10,079 nucleotides of DNA from Halovenus sp. (GCA_028274925.1 JAQCNR010000490.1:1-10079), one strand, 5' to 3'; shown: positions 1-6,037, counted from the first letter of the stretch. Numbers and translations: made by a program. The notes: a model not told the origin generated them from the letters alone.

Positions 1-704
1 CGGCGCTGTTCGACGCCGACCACATCGTCGGCTACACGACCTACGTCGATCTGCTTCCCACGGAGATCACCGACGACGCCGAGGAAATCTACGATACCCC
101 GATGTGCGGCGAAGTCTCCCGGACGGAGGAGGCAATCGACCGCGCACTCGCCGGCAACGACGTGGCAATTGTCGGCAGCGGTGACCCGAACGTCTACGCG
201 CTGGCAGGCTTAGCACTCGAAATCCTCGAATCGAAGGGCGCGACGGCGACGATGGTCGACTTCGGGGTCGTTCCCGGTGTGCCGGCGGCACAATCCTGTG
301 GCGCTCGACTCGGCGCACCGCTGGTCAACGACACCGTCTCGATTTCGCTGTCGGACCACCTCACCGATATGCCGACAATCGAATCGCGCCTGCACAGCGC
401 CGCCAAGGAGGGGTTCACCATCACGGTCTACAACCCGTGGAGTCGCAAGCGCCGGGAGAACTTCCAGAAGTGCTGTGAGATTCTGCTGGAACACCGCGCC
501 CCCGACACGCCGGTGGGCATCGTCCACGGTGCGGGTCGCGACGACGAGGAAATCGAAATCGTCGACCTCGCAGACCTCCCGGACCTCGGCGAGAGCGACC
601 TCGTCGACATGACGACGACGCTGGTCGTCGGCAACGAGGAGACCTACGTCTGGGACGACCGGATGGTGACTCCCCGCGGCTACGAATCGAAGTACGACTA
701 CTGA
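1..704 (+). CDS. cbiH: CbiH/CobJ-type cobalt-factor III (precorrin-3B) C17-methyltransferase, 5' truncated
   Basis: This is the C-terminal 233 residues of a tetrapyrrole (SAM-dependent) methylase; the frame is open from base 3 and the start lies before the window. The family methylates C17 and contracts the corrin ring on the way to cobalamin in the cytoplasm. Visible signatures are VGYTTYVDLL near the truncated N-terminus, CGEVSRTEEAI, the SAM-site motif GSGDPNVYALAGLALE, a PGVPAAQSCGARLGAPL segment, the SLSDHLT block and YNPWSRKR, ending in the VHGAGRDDE strand. These block similarities match CbiH/CobJ better than CbiL, CbiF or CobA, though I compare from memory. By comparison with the family only about 20-40 residues (the first glycine-rich GxGPG strand) should be missing. 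The stop overlaps the ferredoxin start by one base (TGATG), implying coupled translation. Haloarchaea often carry two CbiH paralogues, and which one this is cannot be decided here. Confidence 0.88.
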   Translation, partial: ALFDADHIVGYTTYVDLLPTEITDDAEEIYDTPMCGEVSRTEEAIDRALAGNDVAIVGSGDPNVYALAGLALEILESKGATATMVDFGVVPGVPAAQSCGARLGAPLVNDTVSISLSDHLTDMPTIESRLHSAAKEGFTITVYNPWSRKRRENFQKCCEILLEHRAPDTPVGIVHGAGRDDEEIEIVDLADLPDLGESDLVDMTTTLVVGNEETYVWDDRMVTPRGYESKYDY

Positions 705-961
705 TGACTCACCAGATTCGCCTCGACCGCGACGCCTGTAAGGGTATCTTCGCCTGTCTCGTCCGCGACAACCGCTTCGTCGAGGACAGCGACGGCCTCG
801 CGACCATCGACGCCGAGACACGACTGGAGGGAACTGACATCGTCGCGGATATCGACGAGGATATCGAGACGGCGAAACAGGCCGCGGCGGCCTGTCCAGT
901 CGACGCCATTAGCGTCGATGCCGTCGAAGGCACCGTCGAGATGGAGGCCAACGATGACTGA
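704..961 (+). CDS. Small [3Fe-4S]-type ferredoxin of the cobalamin operon
   Basis: This 85-residue acidic protein has three cluster cysteines: Cys12 and Cys18 in ACKGIFAC, and a later Cys in the AACPVDAI motif. In a classical [4Fe-4S] site (CxxCxxC...CP) the second Cys would be residue 15, but here it is Ile, the pattern typical of single-cluster [3Fe-4S] ferredoxins. It has no signal peptide or membrane segment. It starts on an ATG overlapping the cbiH stop by one base, and its 3' end overlaps the next gene by 8 bases. It is therefore probably dedicated to the corrin pathway. Inference: it supplies electrons or redox control for the ring-contraction enzyme CbiH, some bacterial versions of which carry fused Fe-S domains, or for the Fe-S modules of CbiX downstream. 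Family assignment is firm; the partner is not known. Confidence 0.88.
   Translation: MTHQIRLDRDACKGIFACLVRDNRFVEDSDGLATIDAETRLEGTDIVADIDEDIETAKQAAAACPVDAISVDAVEGTVEMEANDD
943..947 (+). promoter_or_regulatory. Shine-Dalgarno site GGAGG fixing the start of the LAGLIDADG-like gene
   Basis: GGAGG lies 6 bases before the ATG at 954, inside the end of the ferredoxin gene. It complements the anti-Shine-Dalgarno CCUCC of archaeal 16S rRNA. It is the best such site in the operon segment and favours the ATG at 954 over the in-frame ATG at 918, which would add a non-acidic 12-residue leader lying inside the ferredoxin coding sequence. Confidence 0.6.
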
Positions 962-1646
962 CGCCACGCCTGACCCCGTGACCGACCTGCTCGAAGCGAC
1001 ACCGGCGACGGCGTACTTCTGGGGCCGTGTCGCCGGTGACGGCGACCTGACCGACGACGCCGTCATCGTCAGGGCGAGCGACGAACAAACGGCCGACGCG
1101 CTCGCTGCACTGACCGGTGCCGACGAGATTGCACAGCGCCAGACCGCCCGCGAGTCGGCACACGATAGCTCTATCGTGCGCTACGACGAGGAGTACGAAC
1201 TCACCGTCGTCGGCGCTCCAGCGGGCCGGGCGAGCGCGGCGCTGGGGCTCCCGCAGTCGGACGCGCCGGGTGGCTACCGCTTCGACGCCTTCAGCGAGCA
1301 GTACCGCCAACTGCTCCGGGGCCTGCTCGAAGCCTGCGGCACCATCTGTTTCCGCGAGTCTTCGGGCTCGGTTGGTATTTCGTTCGTCCACGACGACGAC
1401 CAACTCCTGCGAACGATCCAGTCACTACTCGACGAAATCGAGCCACACGTTCCGACTGACGACCTCGAAGAATCGTCATCGGGGGGCTACTGGTTCGGCC
1501 TCGACGACGACGCCGACACCGAGGCACTCGCGTCGTGGCTCTACGCCGGTAGCGACGACTCGGGACTGTACGCCGCCGACCGACGACAGAAACTCCGCCG
1601 GAGCGTCGAACGCGCGACCGGCCGTGAGACGGGGGCGCTGTCGTGA
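954..1646 (+). CDS. Unassigned cobalamin-operon protein with two degenerate LAGLIDADG-like repeats
   Basis: This 230-residue acidic protein has no role I recognise by name. Two segments resemble the LAGLIDADG homing-endonuclease fold. Repeat 1 (residues 21-60) has FWGRVAGDGDL followed by a VIVRASDEQTADALAAL strand-helix. Repeat 2 (about 117-215) has LRGLLEACGTI, then SVGISFVHDDDQLLRTIQSLLDEI, and a tail SWLYAGSDDSGLYAADRRQKL like the usual LY...YL.RK.KL ending. The acidic residue next to the last Gly of the motif is kept in repeat 1 (Asp29) but is Cys128 in repeat 2, so a normal two-metal nuclease is unlikely. The gene overlaps the ferredoxin by 8 bases and cbiX by 4 (GTGA), so it is fixed in the cobalamin operon and is not an intein or intron-borne gene. 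Inference: a domesticated LAGLIDADG fold, perhaps regulatory (compare WhiA) or binding metal or tetrapyrrole. The CDS is certain; the fold assignment is moderate. Confidence 0.85.
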   Translation: MTDATPDPVTDLLEATPATAYFWGRVAGDGDLTDDAVIVRASDEQTADALAALTGADEIAQRQTARESAHDSSIVRYDEEYELTVVGAPAGRASAALGLPQSDAPGGYRFDAFSEQYRQLLRGLLEACGTICFRESSGSVGISFVHDDDQLLRTIQSLLDEIEPHVPTDDLEESSSGGYWFGLDDDADTEALASWLYAGSDDSGLYAADRRQKLRRSVERATGRETGALS

Positions 1647-2866
1647 CGACCAACGCTCAAGCCGTCGATTCCTTCGACGACGAGGCGGTGCTGCTGGCCG
1701 GTCACGGCTCTCGGCGCGAGCGCTCGAACGAGCAGGTCCGGGAACTCGCCGCGGCGCTGGAGAGTCGCCTCGGCCTCCCGGTCGACGCCGGCTTTCTCGA
1801 ACTCGCCGAACCCTCGATTTCGGATGCTATCGACGGCCTCGCGGCCAGTCACACCCGCATCACGGTCGTCCAACTGTCGCTGTTCGCGGCCAGCCACGTC
1901 AAAAACGACGTGCCACTCGCCGTCGAACAGGCCCGCGCCGACCGCCCGGAGACGACGATTCACAACGGCGCACACCTCGGCGTCCACCCCGCAATCGTCG
2001 ACCTGCTTGACGACCGGGCGGCCGCCGTCGAACAGCAACTCGGCGTCGACAGGGCCGAGGACGACGTTGCCGTCGTGCTCTGTGCTCGTGGCTCAAGTGA
2101 CCCCGACGCCAACAGCGACGCGGCCAAACTCGCTCGCCTGCTGTACGAGGGCCGGGAGTTCGACACCGTCGAGACTGCCTTCATAGGCATTACTGAACCG
2201 GAACTGGACGAGCGGCTCCATACTGTTGCCAAGAGCCGTCCGGACGCCGTCGTCGTCCTGCCGTACATGCTCGGCGACGGCGTGCTCACTGGCCGGGTCC
2301 GCGATGGAGCTGACGAGTTCGATGGGGAGTATCCCTACGTTGACGCGGCGGCCGGCGACCCATTGGGGACGGACTCACGGTTGCTTGACGTCCTCGGTGA
2401 CCGCTGGCAGGAGGCCCGCACCGAGAGCGTCCAGATGTCCTGTGACACCTGCAAGTACAAGGTCGAACTCGACGGCTACGAGGAGGATGTCGGCGGTGCG
2501 CGGGCGATGCTGCGCGCGCTGACCCACCAGGCCGAACACGAGGACCGCGAGAACGTCGACGACGACCCACACGTCCACGACGCACCCGAGAAACACGTCG
2601 CCGTCTGTACGAACCAGACCTGTGCCGCCGACGGCGCACCCGAAGTACTCGAACGACTCCGCCAGCACGCCCGGGACTCGGAGGCCTGCGACGCCCGAAT
2701 CACTCGCACGTCCTGTCTGGGTCGCTGCGGCGAGGGGCCGATGGTCGCCGTCTACCCCGACGGCGTCTGGTACGGCGGCGTCGACCCCGAGAACACCGAA
2801 GAAGTGGTCTCGTCCCATCTCGACCGCGACCGAATCGTTTCTGAACTTGTCGACCAAACACTGTAA
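1643..2866 (+). CDS. cbiX: Long-form sirohydrochlorin cobaltochelatase CbiX with Fe-S and His-rich C-terminal modules
   Basis: This 407-residue cytoplasmic enzyme inserts Co2+ into sirohydrochlorin, the committing step of the anaerobic cobalamin route. The N-terminal chelatase domain has the active-site GHGSR (His21) and the second metal-ligand His85 in AASHVKNDVP. A second, degenerate chelatase half (about 142-255) has CARGSSDPDANSD in the place of GHGS, and VLPYMLGDGVLTGRV. Then come an MxCxxC motif (Met265, Cys267, Cys270), known in long CbiX proteins as an Fe-S site, and a His-rich stretch (His295, 299, 310, 312, 318). The end is a thioredoxin-fold [2Fe-2S]-like domain with Cys322, Cys327, Cys358 and Cys362 (CTNQTC...CLGRC). 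The start is GTG, chosen because GTGA overlaps the previous stop and no in-frame ATG lies nearby. The DUF3209 gene follows after a 1-base gap. Function is near certain; the role of the extra modules (redox sensing, cobalt storage) is inferred. Confidence 0.95.
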   Translation: MTTNAQAVDSFDDEAVLLAGHGSRRERSNEQVRELAAALESRLGLPVDAGFLELAEPSISDAIDGLAASHTRITVVQLSLFAASHVKNDVPLAVEQARADRPETTIHNGAHLGVHPAIVDLLDDRAAAVEQQLGVDRAEDDVAVVLCARGSSDPDANSDAAKLARLLYEGREFDTVETAFIGITEPELDERLHTVAKSRPDAVVVLPYMLGDGVLTGRVRDGADEFDGEYPYVDAAAGDPLGTDSRLLDVLGDRWQEARTESVQMSCDTCKYKVELDGYEEDVGGARAMLRALTHQAEHEDRENVDDDPHVHDAPEKHVAVCTNQTCAADGAPEVLERLRQHARDSEACDARITRTSCLGRCGEGPMVAVYPDGVWYGGVDPENTEEVVSSHLDRDRIVSELVDQTL

Positions 2867-2867
2867 C

Positions 2868-3239
2868 ATGACTTGCCACGAACTCGAAGCACTACGACTC
2901 GGACTGATGAACGTACTTGGAACCGACGACCAGAGCGCCCGCGAACACGCACAGCAGGAACTGGAAGGCGAACTGACCGGCCCAATCGGAGCGCTCGCGG
3001 AGGCAGAGACACTCTCGGCGGTCCAGCGTCACCTCGACGCGGCGCTGGTCGACCTCGAAGAAGAAATCGCAGCGACTGACGACTCGGACCCGGAGTACGA
3101 CTACCTCCGTGGCCGACTGGTGGCCGTCCGCGACGCCGAACAGGCGGTCCGGCGGCTCACCAGCCAGGGCGAGTCCGTCCTCGACGGACTTGCCGAGAGC
3201 CACGACGTGCTCCACGAGACGTTCCCCGCGGATGAGTAA
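2868..3239 (+). CDS. DUF3209-family protein of the cobalamin operon
   Basis: This 123-residue, mostly helical acidic protein has the opening MTCHELEALRLGLMNVLG that I recognise as DUF3209, a family of unknown function found next to cbiX in haloarchaea (from memory). It has no signal peptide or membrane segment. Potential metal-binding residues sit at both ends: Cys3-His4 with Glu5 at the N-terminus, and His112-x3-His116 at the C-terminus, with further His27 and His55 in between. The ATG lies one base after the cbiX stop, and the stop is overlapped by 8 bases by the next gene, so its dose should follow that of CbiX. Inference: a small helical partner of cobalt insertion (metal delivery or chaperone) is possible, but nothing in the sequence proves metal binding. 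The gene call is firm; the function is unknown. Confidence 0.85.
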   Translation: MTCHELEALRLGLMNVLGTDDQSAREHAQQELEGELTGPIGALAEAETLSAVQRHLDAALVDLEEEIAATDDSDPEYDYLRGRLVAVRDAEQAVRRLTSQGESVLDGLAESHDVLHETFPADE

Positions 3240-4452
3240 CGCTCGGACGACCGACCTCGGCGATATCGAACCGGCACGGTCACGGCACGCCGGGCGACGG
3301 TCGGCACTCGCCGCCAACGCCTCTGTCGTCGCCGTCGGAACAGCGACCGGCGACGTTCGTGCCTTCGAGCGCAATTCGACGAGAGAACGGTGGCGGGCGG
3401 ACACCGACCCGGACCGGGAGACTTCCTCGATTGTCTCGGCAGCGATCTGTGGGGAGACCCTCGTCGTCGGCGAGCGCAGTCCCGCCGGCCGTGTCCGCGG
3501 GTACGACCTCGACAACGGCGAGCATGTCTTCGCGCACGACACCGCCGAGGACATCGGCGACCCGGCGAAACAGACCCGCTTTTTCCTGCCCTTTGTCGTC
3601 GATATCGTCACTGACGGTGACGCCCTCTACGTCGCGGCCCGCCGTTACGAGCGAGAGGACGGCACTCGTAACTTCGAGAGTGTGGTCTACTGCTTCGACC
3701 CCGACGGCATCGTTCGCTGGCGCTACCGGACCGACGCCTCGCCAATCAGCCTCGACGTTTCTGGGGACCGTCTCGGCGTCGCGTACAACCGCTGTCCCGG
3801 CGACCACCAGCACGGACTGGTTGTCCTCGACGCCGCGACTGGCGAGGTGCGCTGGCGGTGGGACCCGGGAACTGAGGGCCAGCGCCGGGTCGGCGACGTT
3901 TCCCTTCGCTCTGGCGGCGTCGTCGTGACCTCCCACGGCGACTATCGGGGCTACGGGCTCGACTCCAGTGGCTCGGTCTCTTGGACGGCCGAGTTGGCGA
4001 CCACGACTGAGGTCGGAGACGAGGTGCTGTACGCTTACCCGAACCACGTCCACGCGACCGAGGAGTCCGTCGTCTTCGTCACCGGGACCACCTACGCCCA
4101 AGAGAGTCGCGAGACCGAGGGTCGCCATCCGCTGGCACACACCGCCTTCGGCTACGCTGGCGGCGAGCAGCAGTGGACGGCAGACATCGGCGGCTTCGCT
4201 CACGGTGTCGCTACCGATGAGAACCGCGTCGCTGTCCCGTCGGCACAGGCCTTTCGCGAGCGCGACCCCGACGGCCACGGCCTCTCGGTGTTCGACGGCG
4301 ATGGCCGACTGGCAACGACAGAGAGCGAAGGTATCGTCACCGCGGCGACTGTCGACGGTAACTCCGTCGCGTTCGTCGAGGAACCAGTCAGTTACCACGA
4401 CAGCGAACAGACACACGGCCGCTACCGCCTCCACGCCGAGACGGTGGCCTGA
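3232..4452 (+). CDS. Cytoplasmic PQQ-like (WD40-type) beta-propeller protein, end of cobalamin operon
   Basis: This 406-residue protein is built of about seven beta-rich repeats. Each runs roughly V-V/A-V-G...G-x-V-x-x-[FYL]-D...G-x-x-x-W; examples are VVAVGTATGDVRAFE, LVVLDAATGEVRWRW, YGLDSSGSVSWTAEL, and GGEQQWTADIGG near the end. This is the signature of PQQ-type or outer-membrane-assembly-like propellers. Unlike secreted quinoprotein dehydrogenases it has no signal peptide, lipobox or Tat motif, so it should act in the cytoplasm, probably as a scaffold or sensor and not as a quinoprotein. The start chosen is the ATG at 3232, overlapping the DUF3209 stop by 8 bases (ATGAGTAA). An upstream in-frame ATG at 3109 would read through most of the DUF3209 gene and give a non-acidic leader. 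It ends the operon: a promoter-like element follows. The partner and role in corrin synthesis are unknown. Confidence 0.82.
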   Translation: MSNARTTDLGDIEPARSRHAGRRSALAANASVVAVGTATGDVRAFERNSTRERWRADTDPDRETSSIVSAAICGETLVVGERSPAGRVRGYDLDNGEHVFAHDTAEDIGDPAKQTRFFLPFVVDIVTDGDALYVAARRYEREDGTRNFESVVYCFDPDGIVRWRYRTDASPISLDVSGDRLGVAYNRCPGDHQHGLVVLDAATGEVRWRWDPGTEGQRRVGDVSLRSGGVVVTSHGDYRGYGLDSSGSVSWTAELATTTEVGDEVLYAYPNHVHATEESVVFVTGTTYAQESRETEGRHPLAHTAFGYAGGEQQWTADIGGFAHGVATDENRVAVPSAQAFRERDPDGHGLSVFDGDGRLATTESEGIVTAATVDGNSVAFVEEPVSYHDSEQTHGRYRLHAETVA

Positions 4453-4456
4453 CCGC

Positions 4457-4477
4457 TCGAAACCGCGACTTTTGAAT
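4457..4477 (+). promoter_or_regulatory. Probable promoter of serB (BRE/TATA-like element)
   Basis: The 48-bp gap before serB holds TCGAAACCGCGACTTTTGAAT. The TTTTGAAT part (4470-4477) is centred about 27 bases before the serB ATG, and the CGAAA upstream resembles the haloarchaeal BRE. No Shine-Dalgarno site precedes the ATG, so transcription likely starts at or near the ATG, giving a leaderless mRNA. This separates serB from the cobalamin operon. Confidence 0.5.
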
Positions 4478-4500
4478 CCCCCCGCGTCGAAAAGCTGGCA

Positions 4501-5181
4501 ATGACACTCGTTGCGTTCGATTTCGACGGCACCCTCTCGAACTCGGAGATGACGGTTTTGCTCGGTGACCAGTGTGACACCGTCGAGCAAAACTCGACGA
4601 GCGACCGCGCGTCGCGCGGTAACGTGGCCGACCAGATGGACGACATCACTGAGCAGGCGATGAACAACGAGATCGAGTACGCCGAGAGCCTCCGGCAGCG
4701 CTGTGCGCTTCTGGAGGGCCTCCCCGAAGTCGACGCACAGGCGGCCTTCGACCAAGTTGTGCTCCGGCCCGGGACAGAGGAAGTTGTTGAGGCCCTCGAT
4801 TCGGCAGGCGTCTACACAGCGATTCTGACCGGTGGCTTCGAGCGTGGCGTCGAATCTGCACTCGAAACAGCGGGGGTCGACGTGGAGACGCTGATCGCCA
4901 ATCGCCTCCCCATCGAGGACGGCGAACTCACAGGGGAAGTCGAAGGACCGCTCATCGAGGGAACGAAAGACGATGCGCTGGATATTCTCACAACTGTCGT
5001 CGACGAACCGATGGACGAGACGATTGCTGTCGGCGACGGTGCGAACGACCTGCCGATGCTCGAAGCGGCTGGTTTCGCAATCGGCTTTTCGCCGAAACCG
5101 GCCGTCGAACCCTCGTGTGACGTGGTTGTGGAGTCGATGCCCGAATTGCTCGATGTACTCGAAGACCGCGGCGTCTGCTGA
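4501..5181 (+). CDS. serB: Phosphoserine phosphatase (HAD family)
   Basis: This 226-residue enzyme carries out the last step of serine synthesis: O-phospho-L-serine to L-serine plus phosphate. The HAD motifs are complete: motif I FDFDGTLS with nucleophile Asp7 and acid/base Asp9; Glu16 where SerB binds substrate; motif II ILTGGF with Thr110; motif III Lys156; and motif IV VGDGANDLPML with Asp179 and Asp183. SLRQRCALLEGLP (63-75) and NRLPIEDGELTGEVEG (134-149) follow the order of archaeal SerB. The HAD fold is certain and SerB specificity likely. Residues 27-40 look like an insertion relative to the Methanocaldococcus SerB remembered from the literature. That insert is richer in Arg, Ser, Thr and Asn than the rest of the protein, and its DNA is two tandem hairpins (separate entry). 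It has its own promoter-like element, and a GIY-YIG gene starts 2 bases after its stop. Confidence 0.9.
   Translation: MTLVAFDFDGTLSNSEMTVLLGDQCDTVEQNSTSDRASRGNVADQMDDITEQAMNNEIEYAESLRQRCALLEGLPEVDAQAAFDQVVLRPGTEEVVEALDSAGVYTAILTGGFERGVESALETAGVDVETLIANRLPIEDGELTGEVEGPLIEGTKDDALDILTTVVDEPMDETIAVGDGANDLPMLEAAGFAIGFSPKPAVEPSCDVVVESMPELLDVLEDRGVC
4581..4620 (+). repeat. Two tandem perfect inverted repeats inside serB
   Basis: Repeat 1 is CGTCGAG-CAAAA-CTCGACG (4581-4599), a 7-bp stem with a 5-base loop. After 4 bases, repeat 2 is ACCGCGCG-T-CGCGCGGT (4604-4620), an 8-bp perfect arm pair around one base. Together they fill 40 of the 42 bases (4579-4620) that encode the apparent 14-residue insertion in SerB. 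They may be a small palindromic insertion tolerated in frame, or an RNA structure in the mRNA. Confidence 0.65.
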
Positions 5182-5183
5182 GC

Positions 5184-5465
5184 GTGGACTACGTCTACAT
5201 CGTCGAGTGCAACGATGGGTCGCTGTACACCGGGTACACGACGGACGTTGGCCGCCGCGTCGATGAGCACAATGCTGGCGACGGGGCAAAGTACACCGCC
5301 GGTCGCCGCCCAGTAACGCTGCGGTACGTGGAGTATCACCCATCACGGAGTGCAGCCCAGAGCCGCGAATACGAGATTAAATCGCTCTCGCGTGCCGAGA
5401 AAGAGCAGTTGCTTCCAGCGGACGTGGACCGCGTCGGCGTTGCAGTGGGTCCTGTCGTCGAGTGA
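5184..5465 (+). CDS. GIY-YIG domain protein (YhbQ/UPF0213-like)
   Basis: This 93-residue protein consists of one stand-alone GIY-YIG nuclease domain. The two motif strands are YVYIVECNDGSLYTGYT (Tyr5 and Tyr15-Thr-Gly17 standing for GIY and YIG). They are followed by VGRRVDEHNAG with the conserved Arg and His, KYTAGRRPVTLRYVE, and a helix SREYEIKSLSR with the candidate metal-binding Glu62/Glu64. This layout matches the YhbQ-like small family, whose bacterial members are linked to DNA repair; haloarchaeal members are uncharacterised as far as I know. The start is GTG, two bases after the serB stop and the first in-frame start codon there, so it is probably co-transcribed with serB. The last residues lack features. 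It converges on the DedA-family gene, with 18 bp between stops and no obvious terminator. Confidence 0.88.
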   Translation: MDYVYIVECNDGSLYTGYTTDVGRRVDEHNAGDGAKYTAGRRPVTLRYVEYHPSRSAAQSREYEIKSLSRAEKEQLLPADVDRVGVAVGPVVE

Positions 5466-5483
5466 CTCCTGACCCGAGTGGTC

Positions 5484-6037
5484 TCACCAGATGAGCCTAA
5501 CTACGTCGAGCAGTCCGTACACGATTCCGACCAGTAACCCGAGAAAAATCGGGTTGCCGACGAGCATCGCAGTGAGAAATTTCTCCCGGGGTACGTACTT
5601 AGTCCGGCCGGAACGGCAGTTACTCCCCGAATCCCCGGCACCATCGTCAAGAGACGGATTGCGGGTGCGCCGTAGTGAGCAAACAGGTTCTCCACGAAGG
5701 TGAGCCGTTGCTGTCCGATTCGTCGTTCCGCTCGCTCGGGCAACTCCCGTAGAAGTGGGAACTGTCGGCGCAGCCCGAAGTAATCCGGCGACTGGTCGTC
5801 GAAACTCCGGTAGAGTGTCCACTGGCCGAGTGTCCAGGCAACGGCGCAGGCGAGACTCAGCCCGAGCAGGAGCACGCGACCCGGGAGTGCAATTGCGACG
5901 TATGCGACGAAGATTGCAGACGGTTGAACCAACTTTCCGATGAGCAACCCTTCGATATAAAACAGGATGACAAGCAGCGGTCCACCGACAGTGAGCACGG
6001 TATCGAGTACCGGACCGGCGAGCGCTGTCGTCCCCAT
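5484..6037 (-). pseudogene. DedA/VTT-family membrane protein gene broken by a -1 frameshift
   Basis: Read from the ATG at 6037, the first 150 residues have hydrophobic segments (about 12-33, 40-52 and 54-75), a charged loop, the line FVENLFAHYGAPAIRLL, and the family motif VPGIRGVTAVPAGLS. Together these mark a DedA/SNARE-associated (VTT) protein, a class of membrane lipid-scramblase-like or transporter proteins. After residue 150 this frame turns into Cys/Ser/Arg-rich text and stops at 5501. The other frame meanwhile continues with the expected ending REKFLTAMLVGNPIFLG and a last membrane helix to the stop at 5484. Adding one C to the CCCC run at 5591-5588 rejoins both parts into about 184 residues (..STYP-REKF..). 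So this is a recent inactivation, a phase-variable run, or a sequencing error. The gene starts 4 bases after the DP1 stop. Confidence 0.78.

Noticed and set aside
918..953. Earlier ATG for the LAGLIDADG-like gene
   Set aside because: It would add 12 non-acidic residues encoded inside the ferredoxin gene, whereas the ATG at 954 has GGAGG at the right distance and the usual short overlap.
1117..2010. A 297-codon plus-strand frame across the LAGLIDADG-like gene and cbiX
   Set aside because: It is extremely Arg/Ser/Thr/Pro-rich, a +1 shadow of two well-supported genes.
3280..5346. A 688-codon open frame on the minus strand
   Set aside because: It lies antisense to the propeller, serB and GIY-YIG genes, all of which have clear family motifs. 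The translation is Arg/Val-rich without recognisable domains. Long antisense frames are common in GC-rich haloarchaeal genes.
5466..5483. Bidirectional terminator between the convergent genes
   Set aside because: The 18-bp gap has neither a T-run nor a stem worth reporting.
5585..5594. Programmed -1 frameshifting in the DedA-family gene
   Set aside because: The site allows slippage of a Pro tRNA on the C-run, but the A-site codon would not re-pair (GGG to CGG) and no downstream stimulatory structure is obvious. A simple one-base deletion or a sequencing error is the simpler explanation.
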